This document shows positions 31,188 through 39,407 of a stretch of 64,000 nt of DNA, one piece after another. The translations under genes and the position numbers were made by a program. The number at the start of each line of letters is the position of its first letter. Positions within the stretch are counted from its first letter, which is position 1. The notes under the pieces were generated by a model. That model did no database searches, was not told the origin of the DNA, and saw only the letters and a list, made by a program, of their open reading frames with translations. Location: NCBI RefSeq assembly GCF_028737265.1, contig NZ_JAQZAK010000008.1, positions 124,001 to 188,000 of the forward strand, in the 5' to 3' direction. Origin of the DNA: Actinomycetospora callitridis. GTDB lineage: Bacteria; Actinomycetota; Actinomycetes; Mycobacteriales; Pseudonocardiaceae.

Positions 31188-32378
31188 GTGACCCGCCACG
31201 CACTGATCTCCGGCGCCAGCATCGCCGGGCCCGCCCTCGCCCATGAGCTGAACGCGCAGGGGTGGCGCACCACCGTCGTCGAACGCGCGCCCCGGCTGCG
31301 CGACGAGGGGCAGAACATCGACGTGCGGGGGGCCGGGCGGGAGGTCCTGCGCCGGATGGACCTCGAGGACGCGGCCCGCGAGGCCGGGACCGGCGAGCGA
31401 GGACTGCGGTTCGTCGACGACGACGGGGCGGCCGTCGCGTCCTTCCCGGCGGGGGAGAACGACACCGCGGGCGGCACGGCCGAGATGGAGATCCTGCGCG
31501 GCGAGCTCTCGCGCCTCCTCTACGAACGCACCCGGGAGCGGACCGACTACCGCTTCGGCGAGCAGATCCGCGCGCTGACCGACCACGGCGACCGCGTCAC
31601 GGCCCGTCTCGCGAGCGGCGAGGAGCTCGACGCCGACGTGGTCGTGGTGGCCGAGGGCACGCGGTCGCGCACCCGCGCCCTCGTGATGCCCGACGTCGAG
31701 CTCACCGAGCTCGGCCTCCAGATCGCCCACCTGACCATCCCGCGCACCGACGACGACGACCGTTGGTGGCGCTGGCACAGCGCCCCGGGGTCGCGCAGCA
31801 CGAGCCTGCGTCCCGACAACCTCGGCACCACCCGCGCGATGCTTTCGTTCCTCACCGACGTCCGCGGCCTCGAGGCGCTCGACCGGGACGCCCAGGTGGC
31901 GATCCTGCGCCGCACCTACGCCGACGTCGGCTGGCAGGCCCCGCGGGTGCTGGACGCCCTCGACGGCGCACCGCTGTACTTCGACGCCGTCGCCCAGGTG
32001 CGGCTGCCGCGCTGGAGCGCGGGCCGCACGGTGCTGCTCGGCGACGCCGCCTGGGCCACCGGCCCCTTCGGCCTGGGGACGAGCCTGGCGCTGGTCGGCG
32101 CGTACATCCTGGCCGGCGAGCTGTCGGTCGGGCCGGACACGGGCGTGGCCCTGGCCCGCTACGAGGAGCTGATGCGCCCGTTCGTCGACAAGGCCCAGGA
32201 CGTCAAGCCGATCGCCCTGCGCGCGATGAACCCGCGCTCCGCGGCGGGCCTCTCCGTGCAGCGGACCGTGCTGAGCGCCGCCGGCGCGCTCTCCTCGGTG
32301 TTCGGCGGGCTGGTGGAGAAGCTCTCGGGCCCACCGGCGGAGGCGATCGAGCTCCCCGACTACCGCTCCGCGGCCTGA
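31188..32378 (+). CDS. FAD-dependent monooxygenase (PHBH/TetX-like)
   Basis: A 396-residue class A flavin monooxygenase. The FAD dinucleotide fold is ALISGASIAGPALAHELNAQG (GxSxxGxxxA form), the DG-like motif is DADVVVVAEGTRSRTR, and the second FAD motif is TVLLGDAAWATGPFGLGTSLALVGA. The set resembles TetX-like and aromatic-polyketide hydroxylases. It is divergent from marR, the usual layout for an inducible enzyme that oxidises an aromatic compound or antibiotic. A role in tetracycline inactivation should not be assumed. Confidence 0.9.
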   Translation: MTRHALISGASIAGPALAHELNAQGWRTTVVERAPRLRDEGQNIDVRGAGREVLRRMDLEDAAREAGTGERGLRFVDDDGAAVASFPAGENDTAGGTAEMEILRGELSRLLYERTRERTDYRFGEQIRALTDHGDRVTARLASGEELDADVVVVAEGTRSRTRALVMPDVELTELGLQIAHLTIPRTDDDDRWWRWHSAPGSRSTSLRPDNLGTTRAMLSFLTDVRGLEALDRDAQVAILRRTYADVGWQAPRVLDALDGAPLYFDAVAQVRLPRWSAGRTVLLGDAAWATGPFGLGTSLALVGAYILAGELSVGPDTGVALARYEELMRPFVDKAQDVKPIALRAMNPRSAAGLSVQRTVLSAAGALSSVFGGLVEKLSGPPAEAIELPDYRSAA

Positions 32379-32401
32379 CCGCGCCCGCGCCCCGTCGTCG
32401 G

Positions 32402-32407
32402 TAACCT
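32402..32407 (+). promoter_or_regulatory. -10 box TAACCT, leaderless start
   Basis: GGTAACCTCGGGACC precedes GTG 32415. The hexamer ends seven bases before the start codon. Confidence 0.5.
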
Positions 32408-32414
32408 CGGGACC

Positions 32415-32846
32415 GTGCTGCGCCTGCTCGTCACGCCCCGGTGGATCGGGTGGACGCTGTTCGCGCTCGCGGCGGTCGTGGTCTGCGGCCTCATGGCCTG
32501 GTGGCAGGTGGTGCGCGCGGAGTCGCCCGGCGGGTCGCTGCTCAACGCCGGCTACGCGTTCCAGTGGCCGCTGTTCGGCCTGTTCTTCGCCGCCCTGTGG
32601 TGGCGGATGCTGCGCGCCGAGGCGAAGGCCCTGGAGGACGTGCGCGCGCGGCCGACCACTGCGGAGAGGACGCCCGTGCGGGCCGCCGCCGCGGACTCCC
32701 CGTTCGGCCCGCGCCCGGCCGGCGTGCGCGAGGGCGGCCTCGACGCCGGCACCGACCCGGGCCCGGGACGCGCGCAGTACAACGCGATGCTGGCCGAGCT
32801 CGCGGCCCGCGGGAGCACCCCCGAGAAGGAGACCGATCCGTCGTGA
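32415..32846 (+). CDS. Two-TM membrane protein, hypothetical
   Basis: A 143-residue protein with two TM helices (about 10-35 and 45-62). Its start MLRLLVTPRWIGWTLFALAAVVV is typical of a conserved actinobacterial group, sometimes labelled transcription factor, with no proven role. The tail (about 70-143) is hydrophilic and ends with RAQYNAMLAELAARG. It is leaderless and overlaps the DUF3817 gene (GTGA), so the two proteins are probably made together. Confidence 0.75.
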   Translation: MLRLLVTPRWIGWTLFALAAVVVCGLMAWWQVVRAESPGGSLLNAGYAFQWPLFGLFFAALWWRMLRAEAKALEDVRARPTTAERTPVRAAAADSPFGPRPAGVREGGLDAGTDPGPGRAQYNAMLAELAARGSTPEKETDPS

Positions 32847-33181
32847 CCACCAGTGCGCCGCCCGCCCGGCCCACCCCCGACGTCGTCGCCGCGCTCAAGC
32901 GCTACCGGGTCGGGGCCTGGGTGGTCGGTGTGGGCCTGCTCGTGCTCGTCCTGGTCGGGATGCCGCTGAAGTACCTGGCCGGCGACGGCACCGTCGTCGC
33001 GATCGTCGGCCCGATCCACGGCTTCCTGTACATGGGCTACCTGCTGCTGACCGCGGACCTCGCCTACCGCGACCGCTGGCCGGTCGGCCGCGCGGTGCTC
33101 GTGGCGCTGGCGGGCACGATCCCGTTCGTCTCGTTCGTCGCCGAGCGGAAGATCACGCGCCCGCTGCGCGACGCGACGTAG
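32843..33181 (+). CDS. DUF3817 membrane protein
   Basis: A 112-residue protein with three TM helices. The pattern ALKRYRVGAWVVGVGLLVLVLVGMPLKY, VGPIHGFLYMGYLLLTADLAYR and TIPFVSFVAERK is the DUF3817 signature (related to a domain N-terminal in some integral membrane proteins). Function unknown. GTG 32843 overlaps the previous stop, with AAGGAGACC upstream. Its last 29 bases overlap the convergent DUF2470 gene. Confidence 0.88.
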   Translation: MTTSAPPARPTPDVVAALKRYRVGAWVVGVGLLVLVLVGMPLKYLAGDGTVVAIVGPIHGFLYMGYLLLTADLAYRDRWPVGRAVLVALAGTIPFVSFVAERKITRPLRDAT

Positions 33182-33971
33182 GCCGCACCCCCGGCACCTC
33201 GTCGGAGCACCCGATGAGGGCGCGGACGGCCTCCCCGAGCTGACCGGGGCACGACAGCGGCGCGGCGAACGGCAGGCGCACGTCGTGGTCGTCGTTCTCG
33301 GACTCGATGCGCAGCCGCAGGCCGTGGCGGTCGACGCCGAGCGGGGCGATGCGGTTCCCGGGGCGCCGCAGGTGGATCGGGAGTCGCGGCACCAGCGCCG
33401 ACAGCGTGTTCGTGTGCGCGGCGGCGAGGTGGGCGAGCCACGCGTCGCCGGTGGCGGCGACGGGGTCCGGGGCCGCGGCGGCCACCGCGGTCGGGGCGAG
33501 CGCCTCGGTGCCCTCCGCGTCGGAAAGCACGACCATCGTCGGCTCGAGACGCAGGAGCGTCTCCCCGTGACCGACGTCGAGGAGCCGCTCGTCGGGCTGC
33601 TCGGCGGCGATCCGGAGCGCGGCCCGGCGGGCCACGCGCAGCGGCAGCACCCGCAGGCGGCCCGACACCCAGAGCAGGCCGCGGACGGGGCGGCGCACCG
33701 AGACCGGGGCGACGTCGCTGAGCTCGAGCATCACCGGCAGCAGGGCGTCGCCCCGCTCGCGGGCGGCCAGGACGAGGGCGTGGTCGTCGGGGAACTGCAG
33801 GGTCGCGGCCCCGGTCGCGGGCACGTGGTGCAGCGTCGGGGCGGCCCGCAGGTCGCCGTCGGACTGCTCGGGCTCCCCGATGACGGCCGCGTGCCGGGCA
33901 CGCCCCGCGAGGGTGCGCGCCCGCTCGGCGGGCGTCGGGACGGGCGGCGCGGGCGGTCGACTCCTGGCCAT
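33153..33971 (-). CDS. DUF2470 (haem-utilisation-like) protein, Rv3839-like
   Basis: A 272-residue protein. The N-terminal ~170 residues resemble a split-barrel with LWVSGRLRVLPLRVARRAALRIA. The C-terminal DUF2470 domain (about 185-260) has DAWLAHLAAAHTNTLSALVPRLP and GVDRHGLRLRIES. DUF2470 occurs at the end of HugZ-type haem-degrading proteins. In M. tuberculosis the gene between pheA and bfrB (Rv3839) is, as I recall, iron-regulated. Here a 15/19 IdeR-like box overlaps the -10 region 23 bases upstream of ATG 33971. The ribosome site is GAGGGAG. The 3' end overlaps the convergent DUF3817 gene by 29 bases. Confidence 0.8.
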   Translation of the reverse strand: MARSRPPAPPVPTPAERARTLAGRARHAAVIGEPEQSDGDLRAAPTLHHVPATGAATLQFPDDHALVLAARERGDALLPVMLELSDVAPVSVRRPVRGLLWVSGRLRVLPLRVARRAALRIAAEQPDERLLDVGHGETLLRLEPTMVVLSDAEGTEALAPTAVAAAAPDPVAATGDAWLAHLAAAHTNTLSALVPRLPIHLRRPGNRIAPLGVDRHGLRLRIESENDDHDVRLPFAAPLSCPGQLGEAVRALIGCSDEVPGVRPTSRRAAGA

Positions 33972-33993
33972 CGGGCTCCCTCGTGTCGCGAAC

Positions 33994-34012
33994 TGAGGGG
34001 AGCCTAACCAAA
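33994..34012 (-). promoter_or_regulatory. IdeR/DtxR-type iron box upstream of the DUF2470 gene
   Basis: On the minus strand TTTGGTTAGGCTCCCCTCA matches the IdeR consensus TTAGGTTAGGCTAACCTAA at 15 of 19 positions. It covers TAGGCT, a good -10 box, so iron-loaded IdeR would block transcription of the DUF2470 gene. Confidence 0.65.
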
Positions 34013-34088
34013 CTTCTGGGTCCGTCGCGAGACCGGTGTGCCCGAGTGGATCCCCGGGCCGGTGCCGGGGCCGTCCCGGGCCGCCCGC

Positions 34089-34094
34089 TACCGT
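34089..34094 (+). promoter_or_regulatory. -10 box TACCGT, leaderless start
   Basis: GCTACCGTGCGGAC precedes GTG 34101; the hexamer ends six bases before the start. This start removes 21 residues from the longest open frame. Confidence 0.45.
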
Positions 34095-34100
34095 GCGGAC

Positions 34101-35003
34101 GTGTCCACCGTCCCCCAGGCCGGCGGGGCACCGGTCGACGGTGTTCCTCCGCTGCTCCGCGCGATCGTCGACAATGCGGCGCTCGTGGCCGAGGGCACGC
34201 GCCCGTCCATGGCGACGGTCGTCGACGAGCACCTCGCGGCGCGGTCCGCCGACGCCGGAGGGCTGCTCGGCTCGCTGGTGGTCCCGGTGTCCCGGCTCTC
34301 CGAGCTCGTCGCGGAGCTGGTGAAGCGCCGGCCCGCGGGGCCCGTCCCCGTCGCGCTCGCGGTCGACACCGGCCTCGGCGGCGTCCCCAAGGCGCTCTCG
34401 CTGACCTCGTCGCGGGCGGCCCTGCTCGACCCCCGCACGGTCGAGATGCCGGCGCCGCACGACGTCGACACCGTCTGGCTCGAGCGCGTCACCGAGTTCG
34501 TGCCCGAGGACGTCGTGGCCGTGGTCGAGCCGCGTCGCCCCGACGTCGGCGGCTCCTCGGACTGGCTCGACGGCGTGCGCCGGGTCGTGGACCACGGCTG
34601 CCGCCCCAAGCTGCGCTGCGGCGGCGGGCGCGCCGGTGCCTTCCCGGGCATCCCCGACGTGTCCGGCTTCGTCGCCCTGGCCGTCGGCGCGGGGCGGTCG
34701 TTCACGGCGAGCATCGGCCTGCAGTCCGCGGTGCGGCACACCGACCTGGTCACCGGCTTCACCCACCACGGCTGGCTGAACCTGCTCGTGGCCACGCTGC
34801 GTGCCCTCACCCCGGGCCTCGACACCCCCGTCGAGCAACGCATCGGCGACGCGCTCGCGATCACCGACGGCGACGCCTTGGCCGCCGAGCTCGCCGCCGT
34901 CGGCCCGGACGCCGCGCTGCGCGTCCGCGCGCTGTTCTCGTCGTTCGGTTCGACGTCGGTCGCCGACCAGGGCCCCGAGCTCACCCGCCTCGGCCTGCTC
35001 TGA
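34101..35003 (+). CDS. Conserved hypothetical protein
   Basis: A 300-residue soluble protein that I cannot assign to a family. Notable segments are PVPVALAVDTGLGGVPKAL, the glycine-rich PKLRCGGGRAGAFPGIPDVSGFVA, the histidine pair in TGFTHHGWLNLL and the C-terminal FSSFGSTSVADQGPELTRLGLL. The alternation of strands and helices suggests a TIM-barrel-like or Rossmann-like fold, unverified. It is divergent from the iron-box DUF2470 gene and ends 33 bases before pheA, which has its own -10. Confidence 0.7.
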   Translation: MSTVPQAGGAPVDGVPPLLRAIVDNAALVAEGTRPSMATVVDEHLAARSADAGGLLGSLVVPVSRLSELVAELVKRRPAGPVPVALAVDTGLGGVPKALSLTSSRAALLDPRTVEMPAPHDVDTVWLERVTEFVPEDVVAVVEPRRPDVGGSSDWLDGVRRVVDHGCRPKLRCGGGRAGAFPGIPDVSGFVALAVGAGRSFTASIGLQSAVRHTDLVTGFTHHGWLNLLVATLRALTPGLDTPVEQRIGDALAITDGDALAAELAAVGPDAALRVRALFSSFGSTSVADQGPELTRLGLL

Positions 35004-35022
35004 CGCCCGCCGGGCGCCTGCG

Positions 35023-35028
35023 TACGCT
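35023..35028 (+). promoter_or_regulatory. -10 box TACGCT for pheA
   Basis: TACGCT lies eight bases before GTG 35037. The alternative in-frame GTG 35031 would be too close to the hexamer for transcription to start before it. Confidence 0.4.
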
Positions 35029-35036
35029 CGGTGGGC

Positions 35037-36020
35037 GTGACCGGTCTGCGCGTGGCGTTCCTCGGCCCGCACGGCACGTTCTGCGAACAGGCGCTGCGCA
35101 CCCTGACGCCCGCCGACCTCGACGCCGCCCTGGGCGACGCCGAGCCCTCGGAGCACCCCCTGTCGAGCACCACCGCGGTGCTCGACGCGGTGCGGCGCGG
35201 TGACGCGGACGCGGCGTGCGTGCCCGTCGAGAACTCCGTCGAGGGCGGCGTGCCCGCGACGATGGACGGGCTCGTCGAGCAACCGCCGCTGGTGATCGTG
35301 CGGGAGATCCTGCTGCGCGTGGAGTTCGCGGTGCTCGTGCGTCCGGGCACCACCGCGGCCGACGTCACCAGCGTGGCGTCGCACCCGCACGGCGAGGCCC
35401 AGACCCGCCGCTGGATCGCCGAGCACCTGCCCGGCGCCGAGGTGCGCCTCACCGGCTCCACCGCGGCCGCCGCGGCGCAGGTGGCCGCAGGCGAGGTCGA
35501 CGCCGCGGTGTGCGCGCCCGTCGCCGCGGCCCACCACGGGCTCGAGGCCCTCGCGACCGGGGTGCACGACAGCGGCGACGCCGTGACGCGGTTCGTGCTG
35601 GTCCGCCCGCCCGGGCCGCCCGGCCTGCCCACGCCCACCGGCGACGACCGCACCTCGATCGCGGCGACCACCGTGAACCGTCCCGGCGCGCTGCTCGCCG
35701 TGCTCACCGAGATCGCCATGCGCGGGGTCGACCTCACCCGCATCGAGTCGCGCCCGCTGCAGGACCGCCGCGGCGACTACTGGTTCTTCCTCGACGGCAG
35801 CGGGCACGTCGCCGACCCCGCGATGGGCGAGGCGCTGGCCGCGCTGCGGCGCCGGTGCACCGACGTGCGGTTCCTCGGCTCCTACCCGCGCGCCCGGCTC
35901 GACGGGCCCCGCGGGGACGCGGTGTCCGGGCCCGGCGAGCAGGAGCCCGGGCAGACCCTCAAGGACCACACCGAGGCGGCGTCCTGGGTGGCGGCGCTGC
36001 GGGACGGGACGGGCGCGTGA
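35037..36020 (+). CDS. pheA: Prephenate dehydratase
   Basis: A 327-residue enzyme making phenylpyruvate for phenylalanine synthesis. The catalytic part begins VAFLGPHGTFCEQAL, with the PVENSVEGGVPATMDGL motif and the TRFVLV block (DAVTRFVLVRPP) holding the conserved Thr. The ACT domain follows, with NRPGALLAVLTEIAMRGVDLTRIESRP; the ESRP motif binds phenylalanine for feedback inhibition. It is a stand-alone dehydratase as in mycobacteria (Rv3838c). A C-terminal extension of ~30 residues is polar. GTG 35037 is favoured by promoter spacing. The stop overlaps the phosphatase start. Confidence 0.95.
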   Translation: MTGLRVAFLGPHGTFCEQALRTLTPADLDAALGDAEPSEHPLSSTTAVLDAVRRGDADAACVPVENSVEGGVPATMDGLVEQPPLVIVREILLRVEFAVLVRPGTTAADVTSVASHPHGEAQTRRWIAEHLPGAEVRLTGSTAAAAAQVAAGEVDAAVCAPVAAAHHGLEALATGVHDSGDAVTRFVLVRPPGPPGLPTPTGDDRTSIAATTVNRPGALLAVLTEIAMRGVDLTRIESRPLQDRRGDYWFFLDGSGHVADPAMGEALAALRRRCTDVRFLGSYPRARLDGPRGDAVSGPGEQEPGQTLKDHTEAASWVAALRDGTGA

Positions 36021-36673
36021 GCGATCTCCGACTCGTGCTGGCCCGCCACGGCCAGACCCAGGCCAACATCGACCGGATCCTCGACACCGTCCTGCCCGGG
36101 CCGCCGCTGACCGAGCTCGGGCGTGCGCAGGCCCACGCCCTGGGCGGGGAGCTCGGCGACGGCGCCGAGGGCACCGTGACCGCGCTGTACCACTCGCCGG
36201 CGCAGCGGGCCCGGGAGACGGCCGAGATCGTCTCCGGCTACGTCGGTCTCACGCCGAGGGAGGTCACCGGGGTGCACGAGGTGTTCGTCGGGGAGCTCGA
36301 GGGCCGCAACGACGAGCCCGCCATCGCCGAGTTCCGCCGGGTCTACGACTGCTGGCAGGCCGGCGACCTCGACGTCGCCCACCCCGGCGGGGAGAGCGGG
36401 CGCGACCTGCTCGACCGCTACCTCCCCGCCGTCGCCGGCCTGCGCGACCGCCACCCCGACGGCGGCACGCTCGTGCTGGTCAGCCACGGGGCCGCGCTGC
36501 GCCTGGCGGCCCAGGAGCTCGTCGAGCACGTCGGCACGCCGCGCGCGGAGGAGGAGCACGTCGCCAACTGCGGCCGCGTCGTCCTGCGGCCCCGCGGCAG
36601 CGGCTGGGAGCTCGTCGCCTGGCGCGCCGCCGTCCCCGGCGGCCTGCCCTCGAGCGACGACGTCACCGGCTGA
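36017..36673 (+). CDS. Histidine phosphatase family protein
   Basis: A 218-residue phosphoglycerate-mutase-like phosphatase. The phospho-His motif is LARHGQTQAN, the second Arg lies in SPAQRARETAE, the acid is in VGELEGRND, and the second His is in LVSHGAALRL. It probably hydrolyses a small phosphate ester rather than interconverting phosphoglycerates. The pheA-phosphatase order matches M. tuberculosis Rv3838c-Rv3837c. GTG 36017 overlaps the pheA stop. Transcription probably ends at the palindrome 36674-36715. Confidence 0.93.
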   Translation: MSDLRLVLARHGQTQANIDRILDTVLPGPPLTELGRAQAHALGGELGDGAEGTVTALYHSPAQRARETAEIVSGYVGLTPREVTGVHEVFVGELEGRNDEPAIAEFRRVYDCWQAGDLDVAHPGGESGRDLLDRYLPAVAGLRDRHPDGGTLVLVSHGAALRLAAQELVEHVGTPRAEEEHVANCGRVVLRPRGSGWELVAWRAAVPGGLPSSDDVTG

Positions 36674-36715
36674 CGTGAGCGAAGTTCCCGGCTATAGCCG
36701 TGAACTTCGCTCACG
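36674..36715. terminator. 42-base near-perfect palindrome, probable bidirectional terminator
   Basis: Arms CGTGAGCGAAGTTC and GAACTTCGCTCACG are exact inverses. The loop contains CGGCTATAGCCG, itself a perfect palindrome, leaving only one mismatched pair over 21 bp. It fills the 45-base gap between convergent stops (36673 and 36719). Confidence 0.75.
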
Positions 36716-36718
36716 GCC

Positions 36719-37063
36719 CTAGCCCCAGCCCAGGCGGTGCAGGGTCTCCTCGTCGATGCCGAAGTGGTGCGCGATCTCGTGCACGACGGTCACCGCGACC
36801 TCCTCACGCAGCTCGTCCTCGTCGGAGCACACGTCGGCGAGGGCGAGGCGGTAGAGCGTGATCCGGTCGGGCAGGACGCCGCCGTAGTCGCTGTAGCGCT
36901 CGGTGAGCGCGACGCCCTCGTAGACCCCGAGCAGGTCGGGCTCCTCGGGATGACGGTCGTCGACGAGCACGACGACGTTGTCCATCGCCCGGGTCAACGG
37001 TGCCGGGAGCTCGTCGAGGGCGTCGGCGACGAGCTCCTCGAACCGGTCGGGCGGGACCTCCAC
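36719..37063 (-). CDS. Zincin-like metallopeptidase (Rv3836-like)
   Basis: A 114-residue minimal zincin (PF06262 type). The zinc motif is VVHEIAHHFGIDEETL, giving HExxH plus a downstream Glu/Asp. Upstream are VVVLVDDRHPEEPDLLGVYEGVALTER and the LPDRITLYR strand typical of the family. Substrate unknown. It follows the septum-formation gene by 20 bases, the same pair as M. tuberculosis Rv3835-Rv3836, though the strands differ in detail. GTG 37063 is the best start; no clear ribosome site precedes it, so translation may be coupled. Confidence 0.88.
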   Translation of the reverse strand: MEVPPDRFEELVADALDELPAPLTRAMDNVVVLVDDRHPEEPDLLGVYEGVALTERYSDYGGVLPDRITLYRLALADVCSDEDELREEVAVTVVHEIAHHFGIDEETLHRLGWG

Positions 37064-37083
37064 GGGCGCAGGGGACGGCGGGG

Positions 37084-38328
37084 TCAGCCGCCGCCGAGGC
37101 CCGGGACGGGCAGGGCGGGCACCGACAGGCCGGGCTGCTGCTGCCCGCCGGGCTCCTGCCCCGCCCCGCCGGCCGTGCCGCCGGTCGCGGTGCCGCCGCC
37201 CTCGGGAGCGGGAGTCGCGGAGCCCGGCACCGACGCCGGCGCGCCGGGACGCAGGCTCGGCGTCGTCGCGGGCGCTTGATCCCCGGGGCCGCCGATCGTG
37301 ACGCCGTCCGCGGCCTTGCCCGTCAGCGGGGCGAAGCCCGAGTTGTCGGCCAGCAGCGAGCCGAGGTTGCAGGTGACGCGCCGGGTGCCCGCGGTCCAGG
37401 ACTCCTGCGCGAGGTTGGTCCAGTACACCGTGAGCTTCGAGTCGGTGAGCTTCTGCGCCGAGCCGACGTACTGCTCGGCGATGCGCTGGCAGGTCGGCTG
37501 CAGGTAGTTGTCCTGGTCGTCCACCGACGGGAACGTGTCGCGGAACTGGGTGCCGAGGTCGACGACCCCGGCCACCTCGGCGGCGTGGGTCTCGCCGCAG
37601 GCGACGGGGTCCGAGACCTCCTTGCCGGCGAGCCCGAGGCAGGTGCCCGCGTCGAACACCACGGCCTGGTCGGCGTCGGCCACCCGCCCGCTCGACGGGA
37701 ACAGCGCGCCCGTGCGGCCCGGGGCCTGCAGCCCGCAGCGCACCGTGCGGTCGCCGCCGTCCCACGCGGCCTGGGTCGGCTTGAGGGCGCCCGTCTTGTA
37801 GCGGCCTGCGGGGTCGAGGCGGCCCTGCAGGTACCGGGTGGCCTGCGGGGTGCACTGGTCGGTCACGAGCTGCTGCCAGGCCGGGTCGGCGGGGAACGGC
37901 GCCCCCGGCGGCTGGGTGGCGGTGACGGCGCCGACGCTCTCGAAGAGGTGCGGCTGCGCGCACTCGACCTCGCGGACGTCACCGGCGTCGTCGCGGCCCC
38001 AGGTCAGGCAGCGGCCGGGCTCGGTGGTCAGCGCGGGTCGCTCGTCGGCGTCCTCGCCGCTCGAGCCGCCGGACGCGCTCGGCTGCTCGTCGGCGACCCC
38101 GAGCACCCCGGGCGCCTGCCCCGTGGCGGCGAGCGCGGCGGCGGCGATCAGCATGATCAGGGCGCCGGCCAGGACACCGATGACACCGCGGCGCGCGGCG
38201 CGACGACGGGGATCGGTGCCGTCGTCGGGTCCGAGGACACGATCGATCAGGCGGCGGTGGGCGGCGTCGTCGCCGGAATCGGGGCGGTCCTCACCGGACG
38301 GCCCGGACTGGCGTTCCCGGAGCAGCAT
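37084..38328 (-). CDS. Septum-formation family membrane protein (Rv3835-like)
   Basis: A 414-residue protein. A cytosolic N-terminus of ~48 residues with RRRAARRG is followed by one TM helix (about 49-70) and a large extracytoplasmic part. That part has six or more cysteines in two similar halves (RCLTW...VECAQPH and GTCLGL...VACGETH, each with a later TC/QC), matching the septum-formation domain (PF13845). The last ~75 residues are Pro/Gly-rich. The exact role in division or envelope assembly is unproven. It is divergent from the gene at 38490 and is followed closely by the zincin gene. Confidence 0.87.
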   Translation of the reverse strand: MLLRERQSGPSGEDRPDSGDDAAHRRLIDRVLGPDDGTDPRRRAARRGVIGVLAGALIMLIAAAALAATGQAPGVLGVADEQPSASGGSSGEDADERPALTTEPGRCLTWGRDDAGDVREVECAQPHLFESVGAVTATQPPGAPFPADPAWQQLVTDQCTPQATRYLQGRLDPAGRYKTGALKPTQAAWDGGDRTVRCGLQAPGRTGALFPSSGRVADADQAVVFDAGTCLGLAGKEVSDPVACGETHAAEVAGVVDLGTQFRDTFPSVDDQDNYLQPTCQRIAEQYVGSAQKLTDSKLTVYWTNLAQESWTAGTRRVTCNLGSLLADNSGFAPLTGKAADGVTIGGPGDQAPATTPSLRPGAPASVPGSATPAPEGGGTATGGTAGGAGQEPGGQQQPGLSVPALPVPGLGGG

Positions 38329-38489
38329 CGCCCTGACATCATGCCGCTCGCGGGCCGAGGAGGGCGGGCGACCCCCGGATCCGGCAGGATCGACGGTGAC
38401 CGGCGCGCGCCGGGCGGCCCCAGGACGTCGGCGCCCCGCGCGGCGGGAGCCGGCCGGGGAGTCCGACCGGGAGTGCGGAAGGGCGGGAC

Positions 38490-39380
38490 ATGACGGAGCG
38501 AGAGGGCGACGACACTCGCCCGTCGGACGGACGGACCGAGAAGTTCGACACCTCGGCGGCGCGGCCGACGGACAAGGTCGACACGTCGGCGGTCGCGGCG
38601 GGGCGCCACCGCGGGGCCGACGACACGAACGACGCGAACGACACGACCGACGTGCACGCGGGCGACGACACCGCGACCCCGCCCTCGGGCGTGCCCGCGG
38701 CCACGACGACGTCGGGCAGCGGGGCGATGGCCGCGGTGGGCGCCGACTCCGGCCAGGAGGTCCAGGGCCGCTCCCGTGGCCGGGTGCGCTACCAGGACCC
38801 CGAGACCACCAAGCCCCGCGAGCCCACGGTCGCCGAGCAGCGCGCGCGCCGCGAGGCGCAGCGGCGCGAGCGGGCCCAGCGCGACGCCGCGGAGGCCGCC
38901 GCGCAGCGCAAGAAGAAGGTCCGCAAGCGGGTGCTGGTCGGCGGCGGTGTCGCGGTCGGCGTGGTCGCGCTCGTCGCGATCGTCTACGCGGCCAGCCAGC
39001 CCGACGAGGTCGAGGCCCAGTGCGTCGACCCGCAGGGCGTCGTCGTGCCCGACGAGAACTGCGGCGGGAGCCAGCAGGGCGGCTACTACAACAGCAGCGG
39101 CGTCTTCGTCCCGATCTTCATCGGCGGCTTCGGCAACCAGTACCACTACAACTACGGCAGCCGGTCGCCCGTGGGGACGGTCGCCCAGGGCGGGACGACG
39201 GCGCCGCCGGCGGCCGGTACCAGCGTGCGCAGCGGCACCTCGGGCAGCTCGCTGGGGTCGACCTCGAGCAGCGGCACGGTCAGCCGTGGCGGCCTGGGCG
39301 TCGGCGGTAGCTCCAGCGGCACCAGCGGCTCGTCGGGCAGCTCGAGCAGCAGCGGCGGGAGCAGCTCCAGCGGCAGCTAG
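38490..39380 (+). CDS. Membrane protein with YgiB/YjfM (DUF1190)-like end
   Basis: A 296-residue protein. The first ~147 residues are polar, with a basic helix EQRARREAQRRERAQRDAAE. One TM helix lies at about 148-169, then an outside part. That part has a cysteine pair (Cys178, Cys191) and a YYNSSGVFVPIFIGGFGNQYHYNYG stretch rich in aromatics, followed by a Ser/Gly tail. The Cys-to-aromatic layout resembles DUF1190 proteins (YgiB/YjfM). The next two genes encode a glutathionylspermidine-synthase-like ATP-grasp protein and a DUF350 protein, as in E. coli yjfLMC. Ribosome site GGGCGGGAC upstream of ATG 38490. Confidence 0.68.
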   Translation: MTEREGDDTRPSDGRTEKFDTSAARPTDKVDTSAVAAGRHRGADDTNDANDTTDVHAGDDTATPPSGVPAATTTSGSGAMAAVGADSGQEVQGRSRGRVRYQDPETTKPREPTVAEQRARREAQRRERAQRDAAEAAAQRKKKVRKRVLVGGGVAVGVVALVAIVYAASQPDEVEAQCVDPQGVVVPDENCGGSQQGGYYNSSGVFVPIFIGGFGNQYHYNYGSRSPVGTVAQGGTTAPPAAGTSVRSGTSGSSLGSTSSSGTVSRGGLGVGGSSSGTSGSSGSSSSSGGSSSSGS

Positions 39381-39407
39381 TGGCGGCGATACGGCAGGAT
39401 CGGCGTC

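Noticed and set aside
31188..32378. A tetracycline-resistance (TetX) gene
   Set aside because: Only general class A flavin monooxygenase motifs are visible; these are shared by many aromatic hydroxylases, and the MarR neighbour does not decide the substrate.
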